A DNA stretch of 64,000 nt from Brachionus manjavacas. Its lineage: Eukaryota; Rotifera; Eurotatoria; Ploima; Brachionidae. The notes under the pieces were generated by a model. The model saw nothing but the letters and a program-made list of their open reading frames with translations, had not been told where the DNA came from and searched no databases. Shown piece after piece: positions 23,351 to 37,270 of this stretch (the first letter of the stretch is position 1; the number at the start of each line of letters is the position of its first letter). The DNA is taken from NCBI GenBank assembly GCA_019054805.1, contig JAHQIY010000034.1, positions 496,001-560,000 on the forward strand, read 5' to 3'. The translations under genes and the position numbers were made by a program.

Positions 23351-26300
23351 TTGTTCCAAGCTTGTTTATGTTTGATTGATTGTTTTCCTTATGCTAGTTG
23401 CCTCGCAAAACCCGAACCGGTTTCGTGCAACAAATAAATAGACTACTTAGCATGGAGGAGGAGAATTCTGCTGGCAATCAATCGCGTCAACACACAAGTC
23501 AATTTTAGTAGAAATAAATTCTCTTTCGAACTTGGCGTTTAAATAGAGAGGCTATGGCCAAAAAATGCTCTTTTAGATTAATTTTTTTATTTAATATTGA
23601 TAGCTTTGAAATAACAAATACAACCAAAAAATCGTTTGTAATTTAAATCGAAATTTTACATGCACAACACCAACTTCACTTAATTATTTATCTTGTAAAT
23701 ACTACTAGCGACATTGATACTTTTAGCAACAGCGTCACTTGCCTACATATGCTTTGTGTCCACTCTCTAAGTTGTCACTTAGCCTTCTATTTCTATTTTG
23801 TTCGCTCAAGACTATAGACGGACACTCATGCGATCCAAAATCTCATTTCCTAATTTACAACATTATTCGCGTTCACTTTTAACTTGAACATTTTTTTGAT
23901 CACACTCACAACTTTTTTTTCTTTCAATAAATATTCCCAACAAAAAATTTTAATTTTAATTTTAATAGAAGAAGAAAGAGACCACTTATTTTCTATTATT
24001 ACTCTTTAGCTAATACCTTCAATTGTATCTCAATTAAACTTATTCTTTTAAGACCAAGCATTAGAGACCGATCGAGTATTTTGGGTAACAAAATAATAAG
24101 ATCTAGAAAAGAACAGTTGAAAAAGAGATGAGTAAATAATTTAAGAGCATCAAGTCACGTAAAGCTAAAATTATATTGTGCCATGGTTCACCTTTTAAAT
24201 ACATCTAATTAAATAAAAATATATCTAGCTTTCGTTTAAACCCTCTTGTCATGATAAAAATTAAAAAAAAAGTAGAAAAAATAAGAACTTAGGTAAAATA
24301 AGGGTATGACTATTTAACTTTAATATAACTTTTGTGGTAAAAATGTAAAAATTTATTTTAATATTTTAATTTCTTAAACATAATTGTAAATTAAAAAAAG
24401 GAAAACTAACAGTACAAAAATCTTTTGTATTTAATTTAATTTTATTTTTAACATCGCCCAGTCTGGCGTAGTTTTATGAATAAATAATAATAATTAATAA
24501 TATAACATCTTGAAAATAAGCTAATCTAACGCGGTTTTTGATTATTGGAAGTTAATTGTAGTTGGAGTAGAATAAATGCTGTTGGTGTCCGAGTAGCATT
24601 TTTTTAAAGCCACTTTTAGATAACTTATTTTTTCATGTTTTTAAATTAATTGTGAAAACTTGATTCAATTATTTATTAAAACTTTAATTACAAATAAAAG
24701 AACAAACCAGAGTAGAAGTACATTTTCTTTAGCCTAGAGGCAAGTGAAATGGAACAATCTTTTATTTATCCTTGATCGTGTCAGCGTACTGTTGATGTGA
24801 CATAATGAGTGCCAACAGTGGTTGCAGTCAAAAAGAAAAACCCAAAGAGTTCTAATGAAACTTTTGGATTAAAATGTAAAATCTCAATGAATATGAAGCT
24901 ATCTGCTTGATGAACCGTCTGAGCATTTTGTTTGATTTTCAAATTAATCAATCAAACAAAAATTTAGAATTAAACTCGTTTGAGAGCTTTTAAATTTCCT
25001 ATCTAAAAGTTAAATTGGCTCGAACAATTTCGAGTATCTAGAAAAACATTAGGCTAAATAGAGTTTTCCATCACATCCGTAATTAAATTTTGTTTTAATT
25101 AAAATTTTAATTTATAAACAGAATTAGATAACAAACAACGCTTCAATCTTTTAATTAAATGCGCAGAGCATAGAAAAAAATTTCGAAAATTTTTAAACTT
25201 AATTTGAAGTGACTTGAAAAATTAATTAACTTCGAAAATTAGAGAAAAACTAAAACCGAAAACATAGTTTTTATGTCAACAAAATAAAAAAAATAGATAA
25301 AAATCGTATGATATTTTTATAAAGAAAAATAAAAACTTGAACCAAGTCGGCTCAGGCACAAAAATTCGAGCTAGTTTATCTGGTGCTTTGAGTTGAGAAA
25401 ATAGAAGTTCTGAGATGAGAATTAGTCCTCTGGCGCAGAGGCGCCCTAACCAAAAAGTGCTAACATGATAACAAAAATGAAAAGACCACTTGAGGCTGTG
25501 AGAGGCAAGTGTTTTTTTTCTTTTTATTTTAAAATTTAGACGACTCTTAATTAAGCATATTTCTTGATTGGAGAAAACAAAACTATTGATGAATTTTGTT
25601 TGAAATTAAACATTCACGCTCTGAGATTTTAAGCTGTTCTAATTGTCGAAAAAAATTAATTTCAACTAGCGTTAAATAATCTAAATCAAACAAAAGACAT
25701 AAATAGAAAGTTGAAGTAGAACATTCTTATCTTAATACAATCAATGAATGGACTTGAAGTGTCATTTGAAGAAAAATAATTCTATTGTTAAATTGAAATT
25801 AGTTGAAATTGTTTGGTTAGTGGACACCTAGCAAAAATAAGACACAACTAGACGCCACAAGATATCTCGGGTAGTCTTTCATTTTCTCCAACAAAAACTC
25901 TATCTATCTTAACCCTGATTCGATTTAAAACAATTAACTTTTAAAACTATTTGTGAATCGTTTTGACCAAAATTTGCCAGTCTAGAGAATCTCTTCAAAA
26001 TGTAGGTTTTCGAAAGAAAAATTGATTTGTTCTTTTATTTGTTAATTAAACCAAACTTAAAATAATACTTTTCAAATTTACTAGGCTGATTTTGAAAGTT
26101 CTATTCATTTTGACATTTTTTATTCTATTTTGAAGCCACTCAAAACTCCAAAACTCAGATCTCATCTAGAAAAAATTTTTTTTATTTTTTTTGAATTTTA
26201 TTGTGAAATAATTAAAAACCAAGCTTTGATCACAATTTATTAAGATCAATCTAGATAATGTTTAGAGTTTGATGGACAAAGATTCACATGATAAGGCCTC

Positions 26301-29300
26301 ACTAAAAAATGTTCATTCCTTTTAAATTTAAATAAATATTTAATGAATTCTAATTGATTTAATTTTGAAAAATCTGAACTGGTTCAAGGGTCCCACTCCA
26401 AACAACCTTAAATGCTCCCAAATTTTTTTAAATAAATTAAATTAAAATCTAGTGAATGCAGAGTTTAATTTTTAATTTAGACTGAGGAAGTGAACCATGC
26501 ATTGCTAGAGGAAAAAAAATCAACAATTCTCAACCACCTGCTGCAGAATGTGTCATGGAATAAAAAAAACAACGCTAGGCTAATAAAAGGTGATTTTACA
26601 ATATATTAGACAAAATTATATTTTGAAATCATAGCCTTGTAAATTTTTAATTAACTTAATTTAAATTTAAAACCACTTTCCTTTTTTTTAATTAAAATAA
26701 ATAAAAGGGTGTACTAGTCTATTGATTCATTTTCTATTTTGGTTTTAAGCTTTAATGATTAAAATATTTTAATAAAAAATAAATTTGCTAATCATTTGTG
26801 TTTTATTTTCTTTAATTCTATTCCTTATATATTTTAAAAAAGTACGAATCAACACAAAAATAGGAAAAGTAATAAGCTGTGATAATCAATTTCGATTTTG
26901 ACCAAAATTAAATAAAAGTTGTAAATATATAAAATAATGTTATATCTAACCATAAAAATAAATAAACAAAAACACAAAAAACAAACATGAAATTTAAAAG
27001 CCGAATATAAAATAAAAAATTAAAAAAATTAAAATTTAATTCTATTTAAAAAAGAAGAAAGAATCTATTCCAAAAATCTAACACAAAAATTTAGATAAGT
27101 CAATACAGTTTTGGATCAAAATATTTTAATAATTTAAAATTTTTAACACATTCCAAATTTTGAGGCTTTGAATACAAAAATAAATTAGAAATGAAATTTT
27201 ATAGAAAATTTTTTTTTTTGCTTAAATTTTTCTTATCATTGTTTATTCTTAAAAAAAATCGAATGATAAGAGTAAAATTTTATAAATAACAATTATTTAA
27301 AATTTGAATAAATAAGCGATAATTTCATATCTGATTTTTAATTGAACAAAATTAATTTCTAAGTGATTCTTGAAATATTGTAGCACTTAAGCAAAATAGA
27401 GTTTAATAGTCACACATCTTAGGGAATTGATCGAATGCGGAAATTAATGAAAACGGAAACATTTATTTAAGCCCAAATAGTATCTAGCTATTCTATAATT
27501 AATCTTAAATTCAAGTCCATAATTTAACTCAATTGTGTCTCATGCTATTAATTGCTATCTTTAAAAAGTTTAAAAACAATTATAAACACGGAATAATTTT
27601 TCTCAATTTCTTTTTCTATAAAGCATAAACTTGTCAACACAACAATAAAATTCGACACCAACTCTTGTCTGTAAAAATGTGGGCTCTTTAATTTTCCTTA
27701 TTAAAATTGTGCAACTTGGAATCTAATGTAAGACTGAACAGGAAAAGAAGTGGTTTTGTTTGCAGAGCAAATTTTTCCCAACAAAAAACAACAAAATGCA
27801 TTTCATGATTCCGAAATTAATCAAGATCTTATCGTAGATTTACTCTAATCAGTGACAACAATAATTTAAGTTAATTTGTCAAAAAATTTAATTTCCAGTA
27901 GCGAGTTGTTATTCTGTTGTAAGTGAAGTGTCTTGACGGTTTGTAGACAAGCTTTTTAAAACATAAGTAATTAAATTAATTTTCACTTTGCTTATTTGAT
28001 ATTTCTTTACCAACTTAAACATTGTTTAAAAATAACGCTTCTTGTCGATTTGCTTTGTTTTGAAGCGTTTTCTTATGGAGACCAACTGGGAAGTGCGAAA
28101 ACACCATGGGGTCCCGAGACTTTAAACTTGACGAATTCAAAAAGAATGACTTGAATGCAAAACAGTTCTCTCTCTAAGACATTTATGATTTAAGTCATAT
28201 TTTTATAGCAAACTTTTGTCTATAACACATTTTATATAATTTTCTTATCAACAAACATGGATGCAATAATAAAGTATTGTTTGGAAAACAACTCACAGTC
28301 TTAACAATTCTTAGTTCCTCTTTTCAACATTTTATAAACGATTTATCAAAATTACTTTTTTCTCTACTAAAATTCAGAAATGATAGAATTATCTATCAAA
28401 AAAGTTTTATTTAAACTTTCATAAAAAATCTTTAAAATTCAAATTCAAATTTCGAAGTAAAAATTAAAGAAAGATTTTAAATTTAATAATTTTGATATTT
28501 TTTTAATTAATTTGGTGTAAATTCGAAATAAAAATTAATTTAAAATATTTTTGAAAATTGAATATGAGTCAAATTTATATTCATAGAGTTTATAGAGTTG
28601 TGAAAATTTCACCATTGATCTCTTCACAAATCAATTTATCAAACTTGAAAAATACACATTTTTGTTTTGATAAAACAGCGTTTTAAAAGAGAATGATAAA
28701 ATTCTGTTTAAAATCCTTTTCTGAAAAACATATGTAATTATCTTAAATGTTTATATATTTTTTTTTGGATGTTAATAAAATTAATTTGGAATTTTTTAAA
28801 CTAAAATTGTCTTGATTGAATATTGTTTCTTTTCTTCACACTTTTTTTTTAATAATTTTTTATCCTAATAAACAAATATTTTTTTCTACTTATTCTGCCA
28901 CTTATTAAAAATTGAAAATTTTTTTAGTACATCAATTGTATCTTTTTTTTCCTTAAAAGTCCAAATCCTTCTTAATCAATTTACTAAAGTTTCTGAGACT
29001 GTATTTCCAGAAAGATACCATTCTTTCCTTCCAGCCACATGTTCTTAGTTTATGTTTAAAAAAAAGCCATAAAATGGATAAAATTAGACATTTGATTTTT
29101 TTTAAAAGGAGCTATTTTTTATAAGAATTTCCAGAATGATCATTAACAAACTGAAACTTTTTTATTCAAGTGAAAATTGTAGTTTGAGGTCTCTATTTAT
29201 GGTTGTGATCGTTTTTGTCTAATAGTTTTGCATAGTGTTCCTAGTGTGGTTTCTCTAGTAATGTGTAAACAAGTTTTAGTTGAATTATTTGATAGATTGA

Positions 29301-29819
29301 AAATCAATCTATACTCTCTAAAAATTTCAATAAATTTATATTTTTTAGTTTTTATCTTTGGTTAATGACTATTTGCTTGGAAATAATTGAAAAAAAAAAG
29401 AGAAAGAGAAGCTGGAAGTAATTTATGTTTGAAGGGGAAGAGCAAATTTTTAATACCATTTTTTGATTAAAAAAAAAGATTAAGAAAAATTTTTGCTAAA
29501 TATTAACTAGACCTACTTAATAGTCCAAGTATTGTTACAAATTGAAAAAATAAATTTTGAATTTCAAGTATTACTTAGAATGCATTTTAGAATTTTCGAG
29601 GATTGCATTAAAACAAATTCACCTCAAGGGTGACTTAAAAATCGGTTGTAAACCAGCAGTAGCATAGAAGTCAAAAATCACGAAAGAGCTCGCCGAAATG
29701 TGGAGAAGCAAGGGTTTAGGCAAAAGATGGACTTGAGTTGAAATCAAAAGAAATGACTATAAAAAATTAAACCAAACCATTAGTTTTAATAGAAAATTAT
29801 GCAAAAAAAAAAAATTTTC

Positions 29820-31100
29820 CTCTAAAAACTTTTCCTTAAAACTATAAAGACAATTTGCATTTATTATTTATTTTGGCAATTTGTCCCACTCATTCACAAC
29901 TCTTTCAGTAAAAAATTTATATCTTGAAAGACAGTTTTTTACATTTTCTCGTATGATTTTATTCCTTCTCAAGTGGTATCTTCTGAAATCAGACATAATA
30001 TTCGGGCTATAATTGATCCCGCTTAGAAAATTAGCTTTTTCATTTATATATTTATATATCAATTATTATTAGTAATTATTTTAAAAATAAATTTTTAACA
30101 TTTTCAAAAATTATTTGTTAAATGTAACCAAAAGCAAAAATTGAAAAAAATCTTTCTATTCAGAAGGATAGGTCGAATATTGAAAGAAAATAACTAAATG
30201 TTTTTTCTTCTCAAAATAATCAATTTTTTTTAAATTTTTAAAATATTTTGCTTTGCTTTAATTTTTTTGCTCAAAACTCTTAACCGAGTTCCAATAAACG
30301 CTGTGAATATTTAAGATTCAGTACTCGGGATCAACTAAGTCGTTCTTCGTTGAACTTTTTCAAGTTAATTGACTTTCTTTTCGATAAAAAGGACAACATG
30401 ACGCAGTTGAATTCTCCAAATGAGGCTTGGCTGAAGAACAATTTAGTTTTTAAAAAATTTTCATCGTAGGGTATTTAAATAATTTTCTAATCATTTCAAG
30501 AATACGATTTGCTTTAGAAGTTGACCTTCTGGCCTGGGCGTCCCTTTTTCCTAATTTGTTTTTTTTCAACAACTGAGTCCCAAACATTGTGTTCTCAAAT
30601 TCTGTGTTTTTACGGCCGATTTTTTAACAATTTACACTTTTCAACATTTAGCTGCATTGACCTGTCCTTTGACTATTTAAAAATTTTATTAATGTCACTT
30701 GAAGAATTAATCTTTGTACAAAAGTTTTTTGTGTGAAACTTAATCAAAGACTTTACCAAAATCCGTATTGACCAAATTGACTGAGAATCCTTGCAAAACT
30801 TCTTGAGTAATAAAGCCTAAAGTTCAAGAAGATTTTTTGTGCACGATTTCTTGGAAAAGAAGCCATGTTAAGAATCTGAGATTAAATTTGGCCCTAATAA
30901 ATGTGCCAACAATAAATCCTTTAAAATACTTCCACAATCTTGCAGAGAACACAAGTCAAAGAAATAGGTGTATAGTTTTTAGTAAACAATTTGCTGTCTC
31001 CTTTATGAAGGGGACTCGATTCAAAATTAATTCAAACATTATAATAATAATAATAAAAAGCTACAGCAAGCGATGAGTTAAGTAGATTTATAGTAATTCA
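29820..31100 (-). mobile_element. decayed CR1-like LINE reverse transcriptase
   Basis: The minus strand shows RT blocks in the family order, split by stops and frameshifts. From about 31000 down: a SLTCVLCKIVESILKDLLLA-like stretch with HLLGPNLISDSQHGFFSKKSCT, matching the usual ISDRQHGF and SCTTQL motifs. VNTDFGKVFD (usual form LDFQKAFD) lies near 30760. A QLNVEKCK-like block near 30650 matches the usual FN-DKCKV. At 30062-29868 is YHLRRNKIIRENVKNC followed by FFTERVVNEWDKLPK, the conserved C-terminal end of these proteins. The element is clearly dead. Confidence 0.85.
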
Positions 31101-31945
31101 TTAAAATTCAAAATTGTCACGATTTGGTTTAGATCTTAAATTGTACAATTAAACCCTACAGTTTTTGAAGCCTTAACGACCACTTGAAGTTTCTATTTCG
31201 ATTTACATAATGATAGAACAATTTTGGATTCGATTTTTTTTTTTAGCTAACTGAATTTCAAAGTTTCTGATCGCATCTTAAATCAGTTTTTGACAATTGT
31301 TTCTTTCTTGATTCAAATTTTTTTTTATTGATATCTTTCAGATATCAAATATCTTTAAAAATTTCTCTTAATTATTAATTTTAGATTCAGAAATACCCAC
31401 GGCTTATTGTTAAAATAAAAGAAACTCATGAATTTTGGTCCAAATTATCCTGCTTTCTAACTTTCATGCCTTTTTCTATTTTTCGAACTAATGTTCCTTT
31501 TTTATTTTTTGTAATTTTATTTTTAGGTAATAATTTTTCATTTTAAAAAAAAACACAAAAACACAAAGAATCTTTTTATATATTTTTTTTTTTTTTTTTT
31601 TTTTTTACTTCTCCTTAAAGGAAGTTAATTCAATTCAATAAATAAATAAATTGTTGAAATTATGCTTTCTTTTAGGTAAAACTCGCTCACACGCATCTCG
31701 TAATTAGTAAACCAGTAAAAAAATTTGAATTCAATTTAAGAATAATTTTAAAATTCTAAAAAATTTAAGATTTTTTAATCAATTTGTTATTTTTTACTAA
31801 ATTCTATAAAATCTGCTGCTTTTAAATTTATTGAATCGCAATAGTTTTTTTTTAGGAATATTGATTTAAATGATTAAGGGTAATAATTTAAATTAAAATT
31901 TATTTAACAAAAAAGCTTTATAAAATATTTTATTTTGATGTTTTT
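31101..31945. other. spacer downstream of UBXN11 with poly(T) tract
   Basis: No coding signal. A run of 24 T lies at 31583-31606. The part near 31945 is the likely UBXN11 3' UTR. Confidence 0.45.
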
Positions 31946-34290
31946 TTACTTTTTTGGAATTATTAAAACATTGGAATTTGGCACAAGATCACATTCTTCC
32001 AATGTCATTTGCAAATCATCAAAAATTTTGCGTGGATAAATTGATGCAATATCAAAGTCTTTAACCATTTTATATTTTCTATAAAGCAAAGAATTAAAAT
32101 TTTATTTTATTTTATTAAAATTTTTTTTTACTTAATTGATTTTATTCTAGACTTTAAATTTTTTATTGTATCTGTATATGCCATTTTGATCACGACCGGC
32201 TTATCACTGTTCGAGAGCGATTTTATTTTTAAAGTAGCAACTTTTTCTGAATTCATAGTTTGTAAATTATCAAATTTTTCATCTTTTCTGAGTAGAAAAT
32301 TAAAAAATTATCTCTTTAAATAAGATAATAAAAATTTTACTCTAGTTCTGTTAAATTCGATTCAGAATCCTTTGCATTTGAATTAATTCCCTTGAAAAAA
32401 AACATTACAAATTTATAAAAAAGGCAATCCTATTAACCTTTTTTTAGAAATACATCTTAGGACATATGACATGTAATCTCAAATACAAATTATAAATCTA
32501 CGTAAATAGTATCCTGGAAAACAAAATAACCAATTTCTTGTTTTTTTTCAAGCTACATTATGTATCCTGAAATACACATGTGGCTACATTCAGGAAAATA
32601 AATGAGATTAAAAATAATTTTATTTGTTATTTCAAAGGATTTTAAGGCAAAAAAAATTTTGATTTTCCAAGAAAATACATTAAAAAATGTCTGAGAAAAC
32701 ATGTCATTTATATCCGAAGATACACTCCCAAAAAATGGGTTATTGGGATTCATCTATAAAACTTAACAAATACTTTAATTATGGATGAAACATCGTTTCT
32801 AACATCATAAATTTTTCCATTTTTGATTACATTTCCCGGAAGTTTATTTAAAAATTGATCTATAGTCATCGGATTTTCTTAAAAAGAAAATTCTGAATTT
32901 TAAATTGATTTTTTTTTTTTGGCAAAAAACTAAATGTGTTAAAGATTTTTGAAAATAAAAATTACCTGATAGTTGTGATTCAAAATTTTTTTCTGAACCA
33001 TTTTGCTGAATTGAGTAACCTAAATTGTTAGGTTGGTTTTCATTGATTATATTCAGAGTCTTGGCACTTCCTAGCCGATAGCCTTTGGAGGTGAATACAG
33101 AATTTTTATCTTGTTTGAAAAATATTTCTCTTTTATCATTTAAATCAAATCTAACTCCATCGGGATATTTTTCTTGTAATTCCGATGGAAAATATCCGTC
33201 CATGATATCAATACAAAATTTTTTAGTTATTGACTGACTGAAAGGTCGGAATGGTCCATTATAAAGTGCGATTCCGTTTGAATACAAAGTCAATTTGATT
33301 GACTCAGAATTCTCGAATTTTACTTTATTATCATTGAATTCAACAATTTTAGTATCACTTGAATCCATTAGGGAGTTTAATTCTGCCACATTTTTTATCA
33401 TTAAATCAAAGTCAACCTTAAAGCCGTCTGGTTCTTCAATTGATTTAATTTGCTCATTTTTAGACTCTGAGCTTGGATTAGAAGTTGTACTTCCCACCCA
33501 ATGCAAACCATAATCAGCTAAAAAAACCTTCCCAAAAGATTATTTAAGCCAAAAGTATTAAATAGAAAAAATGCTAAACCTCCATTTCTGATATTTGGTT
33601 CATGAGTTGGTAATTTTTTTGTTCGAGATCCTCTATTACATCATCTCTAGACTCTATTTGTTTTTTTTTATATAAATCCAATTTTTCTTCGAGTATTTCA
33701 ATTTTTTTATCCTTTAAAGAATTCTATTTAATTTTTTTCTTTTTTTATAAAAATTTTCTTACTTTTCTTGTTATTTCTCTCTCTAAAATGGCACATTTAT
33801 TCTCTGTTTGCTTAATTTTTGACATCATTAGCTGCATCAACTCAAGATCGTTGGGAGCATTAGGATTTTTTGAGCTTGGAATTTTTTTCTTCAAATTATT
33901 AACAGCCATTTGAGTGGTAAATTCATCAATTAAATCGGAATCATCAACTTAAAAGAATCTAGTTATTTAATAAAGAAAATATAAACTAAAAATTACTGTA
34001 AGATTTAAATGGAATTAGATGATTCTTCGCACTTTAAAATTTGTTTTTATTTAAAATAAAAAAATATAGAAAGAAAAAAACTCGTTCAAGTTGGATTTGA
34101 TGCTGGGCAGTGAATCAAAATTTGAGCTAGAGGTCTGACTTGGTACTGAAGGTATGAAGGAATATCCGCTGTTTATTCCAAGACGCGATGTTTTTTCCGG
34201 TTCTCTGGGCAGCGGACTCGGTGTGGACATTTCTGGAAAAAAAAGAGGAGTCTTTCTATTTTTAGATATTGAAGAGAGTGGACTTGTCAT
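31946..34290 (-). CDS. UBXN11: UBX domain-containing protein 11, nine exons
   Basis: UBXN11 (socius) is a SEP/UBX protein; such proteins act as p97/VCP adaptors, and UBXN11 has been linked to Rnd GTPases and the cytoskeleton. Exons by frame and phase: 34082-34290, 33997-34031, 33763-33947, 33580-33711, 32966-33527, 32774-32877, 32341-32390, 32132-32287 and 31946-32078. They give about 521 residues, the same as the usual family length of about 520. A charged coiled-coil-like stretch fills residues 110-190. Next comes FLADYGLHWVG, then a SEP domain at about 265-323 (YNGPFRPFSQ, DIMDGYFPSELQEKYPDGV). FLNKLPGNVIKNGKI follows. The C-terminal UBX fold runs from about 430, with YPRKIFDDLQMTLEEC and DLVPNSNVLIIPKK at the very end. 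The 35-bp second exon is the least certain. It stands head-to-head with DENND5, 3 kb away. Confidence 0.9.
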
Positions 34291-37270
34291 TTTTGCAATA
34301 AAATAGCAAATATTAATTGAATAGTATTTCGGAAAGTTAATAAAATTATTTTAATGTAAGGAGAAAAAAAGTTGCTATGGAAATTGGTGAACAAATGCTA
34401 TTATTAAAAAACAACCGAGAAAAATTCCCATTTAAATTATTTAAAAATTTTTATAATTAGAAAAAAATCTGCAAACTTTGTCTTTTTAATTTGTTTAGAT
34501 AAATTTAAAAAAAAATTAGTATTGATTTCAACGAAAGCTTTTTTATTCATTTCAATTGACTAGAAGCTTAGTAGCAGTTTATTTTGGCTTAATCAAAAAA
34601 ATGTGTATTTGATTTTTAAAAATATTATTTTTTGCTGATTATGTAAGAAGAAATTGGCTGTTATTATTTCAAAATGATGCACTTTAATAAAATTGTTTAA
34701 AAAAAGATTTATCAACAATTTATTTTTAATCATTGTAAAGAATTATTGTATCAAAATTAAATAAAAAAAAACAAAAAAAAGTTGTTCAAAAAAGCTATGT
34801 TTCAGGTAGACCATATTTATGAATTTATCAAGTGTATGCTTAATGAGCGCTTATTGGAATGTATAAAGCACAAATATTTAAAAATATTATCTTTTTCATC
34901 TTTTAGTTTTAGGAAGATAAAAGACTCTCTTTTCAAAATTTTAAATTTTCATGAAATTGAAAACTTTTAACTTTCAAATATTAGCAATTAAAAATATAAC
35001 ACTTTAAATTAAATGATAAAGCTTTTTATCTTGGCCCACAGTCAAAACTAATTCTTTAAAAAGAAAATTAAATTTAGACCCCGTTTTTTTAGAATTTTTG
35101 TAATAAATTAAATTTTTGAACATAAATTTTTTTTTCAAAAGGAAAATTTGCTTAATTATAAAGTAACTTTATAGCTTTTGTTTTTTTAACTATACCGTTT
35201 TAAAACAATCTATTTAGAATGAAAATTAAGCCGCTTTTTATCTACGTTTAATTTTAGGATTAAAAGCTTAGAAAAGCTATTTTTTAACAAAAATTTTTCG
35301 CTAATGAATTAAAAAACATTGTTCATTTTTATCTATTTTTTTATTATTTAAATTTTTTACAGTAAGGCAACAAAGCTTTTTATGCTCAGAGCACCAGGAA
35401 AGTTCGTGCCTTCTTCCAAAAGAAAAAAAAAGAAATTTAAAACAAAATAATGAATTTTTTTTATTATTTAATTAAATTTTCAAAGTAATAGCCTTTTATG
35501 TTTACATAAAAAGCAATGCTCTTCTTTGGTAAAGCTTAAAGTATCTTGGTAATTAGACTAAGCTTTCACCTGTTTAGTTACATGCATAATTTGATTTTTA
35601 TCATCGTAATTTTTTTTCTCTCAATATTATTCTTTTATAATTTAATAAAAGATAATTCAGTATATATATCATTATTTGTAGAGAAAGGATACGCTTCAAT
35701 AATTTTCCGCTATAGCTCAAATCGTTAGAATACCAAAATCTAGGAAATTTTAATTTTCAATTTTTCAATTTTGAAAAAAAGTAAGAAAAATTTTTTGAAT
35801 ATATTTTTTAAAGGAAATGCTAAAAAAAAAAGATTTTTTATTTTTATTTATGAGATCGATCAGCTTCAACTGATTTCGATTTGCTTTTTTTTTTGGGAAA
35901 ATTTGTTTATTAACTTAATTTTTTCCTTTTTTGTTCTCAACTTTCGGCATTCAACAATGACCCCATCATTTTTTGTTGCCAGAGGTCGCATGAATTTAAT
36001 GCTGATTGATAGAGTCATGATTTTGTTGATTAACTGCCTTCGTTTTGTTAAGAAAAATCATAATAATTAATTTAGAGATTTAAGATTAAAATATTTATTT
36101 TTTTATAACTAGACATTAAGATTAGTTTTTTAATACAGTAGAAATTAAAGTACCCGATAATTTTTTATTATAAATTAAAAAATAATTTGTTTCAAAAAAA
36201 TCCTAGGATAAGGGATGTAAAATATTTTAATTTCTATTAAGAGTGAATTTACCCTAAATTATTGAAAAATTTTATTTCAAACACCTTCTAAGTATCAACA
36301 AATCGTGAGTGAGGATGGTGATAATTAAATTTTGGTAATTATTTTTGGATCTAGTGCTTGGAAACCATTATGATTTATACAAGAGAAAATTTTTTGTAAT
36401 TAATAGTCTTCTTTTTTTTCCAAAAGTACCATTTAAACATAAATGTCCATAAGTCTCTTTCAAGCTAATCTGTTCTTGACGGCTATTTCTGCTTGAACCA
36501 TTATAACTTTATCCAAATATTGAACGAAAATAGTGGTATGCGTAAAAAAAATATTTTTTCGTTTTTATTTTTTTTTTAAAATATTTGACAGGATAGAAAA
36601 AAAATTATCTAGTTGAGCAAAAATTTAAATTAAATAAACAAAAAAATTTAGATAATCATTATGCTAAAATGTCAGAATGAAATTCTCTTTTCAGCATTTT
36701 AAAAATACATGACTTAATAAATACTTAGATCAACAGTTGCACGAGCTTTTCTAAGGCTTTATGTAATAACAAAATTTTAAATAATTAAAAGCGAATTAGA
36801 GTAAATTTTATTCATGATTAAAAAAATTTTTTTTGGATAATTAAAAAAATATCTAGCGGAAATTACGGATTATTTGAAAAAACAATAGAAAGATTATTTA
36901 TCTCTCAACAACAAAAAAAAATAGAAAAATTTCCACGCTAGTTTTGCAATAGATCGGAAAAATTCTTTATGATAGAATAAAAGATCAGTAATTTATTCAG
37001 GGATAAACAGGAGCAGAATCGAAAAAAAAATAAAGAAAAAGAATTATTATGATTCTTAAATCGATAATAATTCTTTATTAGGATTTCGCCAAGTTTGCTT
37101 TTCAAATTTGAAAAAAAAATTTATGCTCAATAATTTGCTAAGCTCGCATACTGACTTGGATTAAAGATTAGTTTTTTTATTTTTAAGATACTTCAAAATA
37201 TGAATTAATAATTTAAATGCGAAACGGCTGATTAATAGACCGATAGAATTTCATTCAAAAAATGCTAAAT
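34291..37270. other. intergenic region between divergent UBXN11 and DENND5
   Basis: Both promoters should lie here. The DNA is A/T-rich. Open frames near 35546-36070 and 34782-34970 are Phe/Lys/Ile-rich without known motifs. A short palindrome-like GCCTTTTATGTTTACATAAAAAGC-type hairpin is at about 35490-35514. Nothing else can be supported. Confidence 0.4.

Larger units (their letters stand above)
22246..29819. other. 7.5-kb gene desert
   Basis: No protein-coding signal in any frame. It holds microsatellites and mixed-composition islands near 22380-22500, 22800-22930, 23400-23480, 25330-25500 and 28060-28150, which could be regulatory or decayed repeats. I cannot assign any of them. Confidence 0.4.

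Noticed and set aside
35546..36070. Two open frames between UBXN11 and DENND5, one with hydrophobic runs
   Set aside because: Phe/Ile/Leu runs come from T-rich codons. No start context, splice structure or family similarity supports them.
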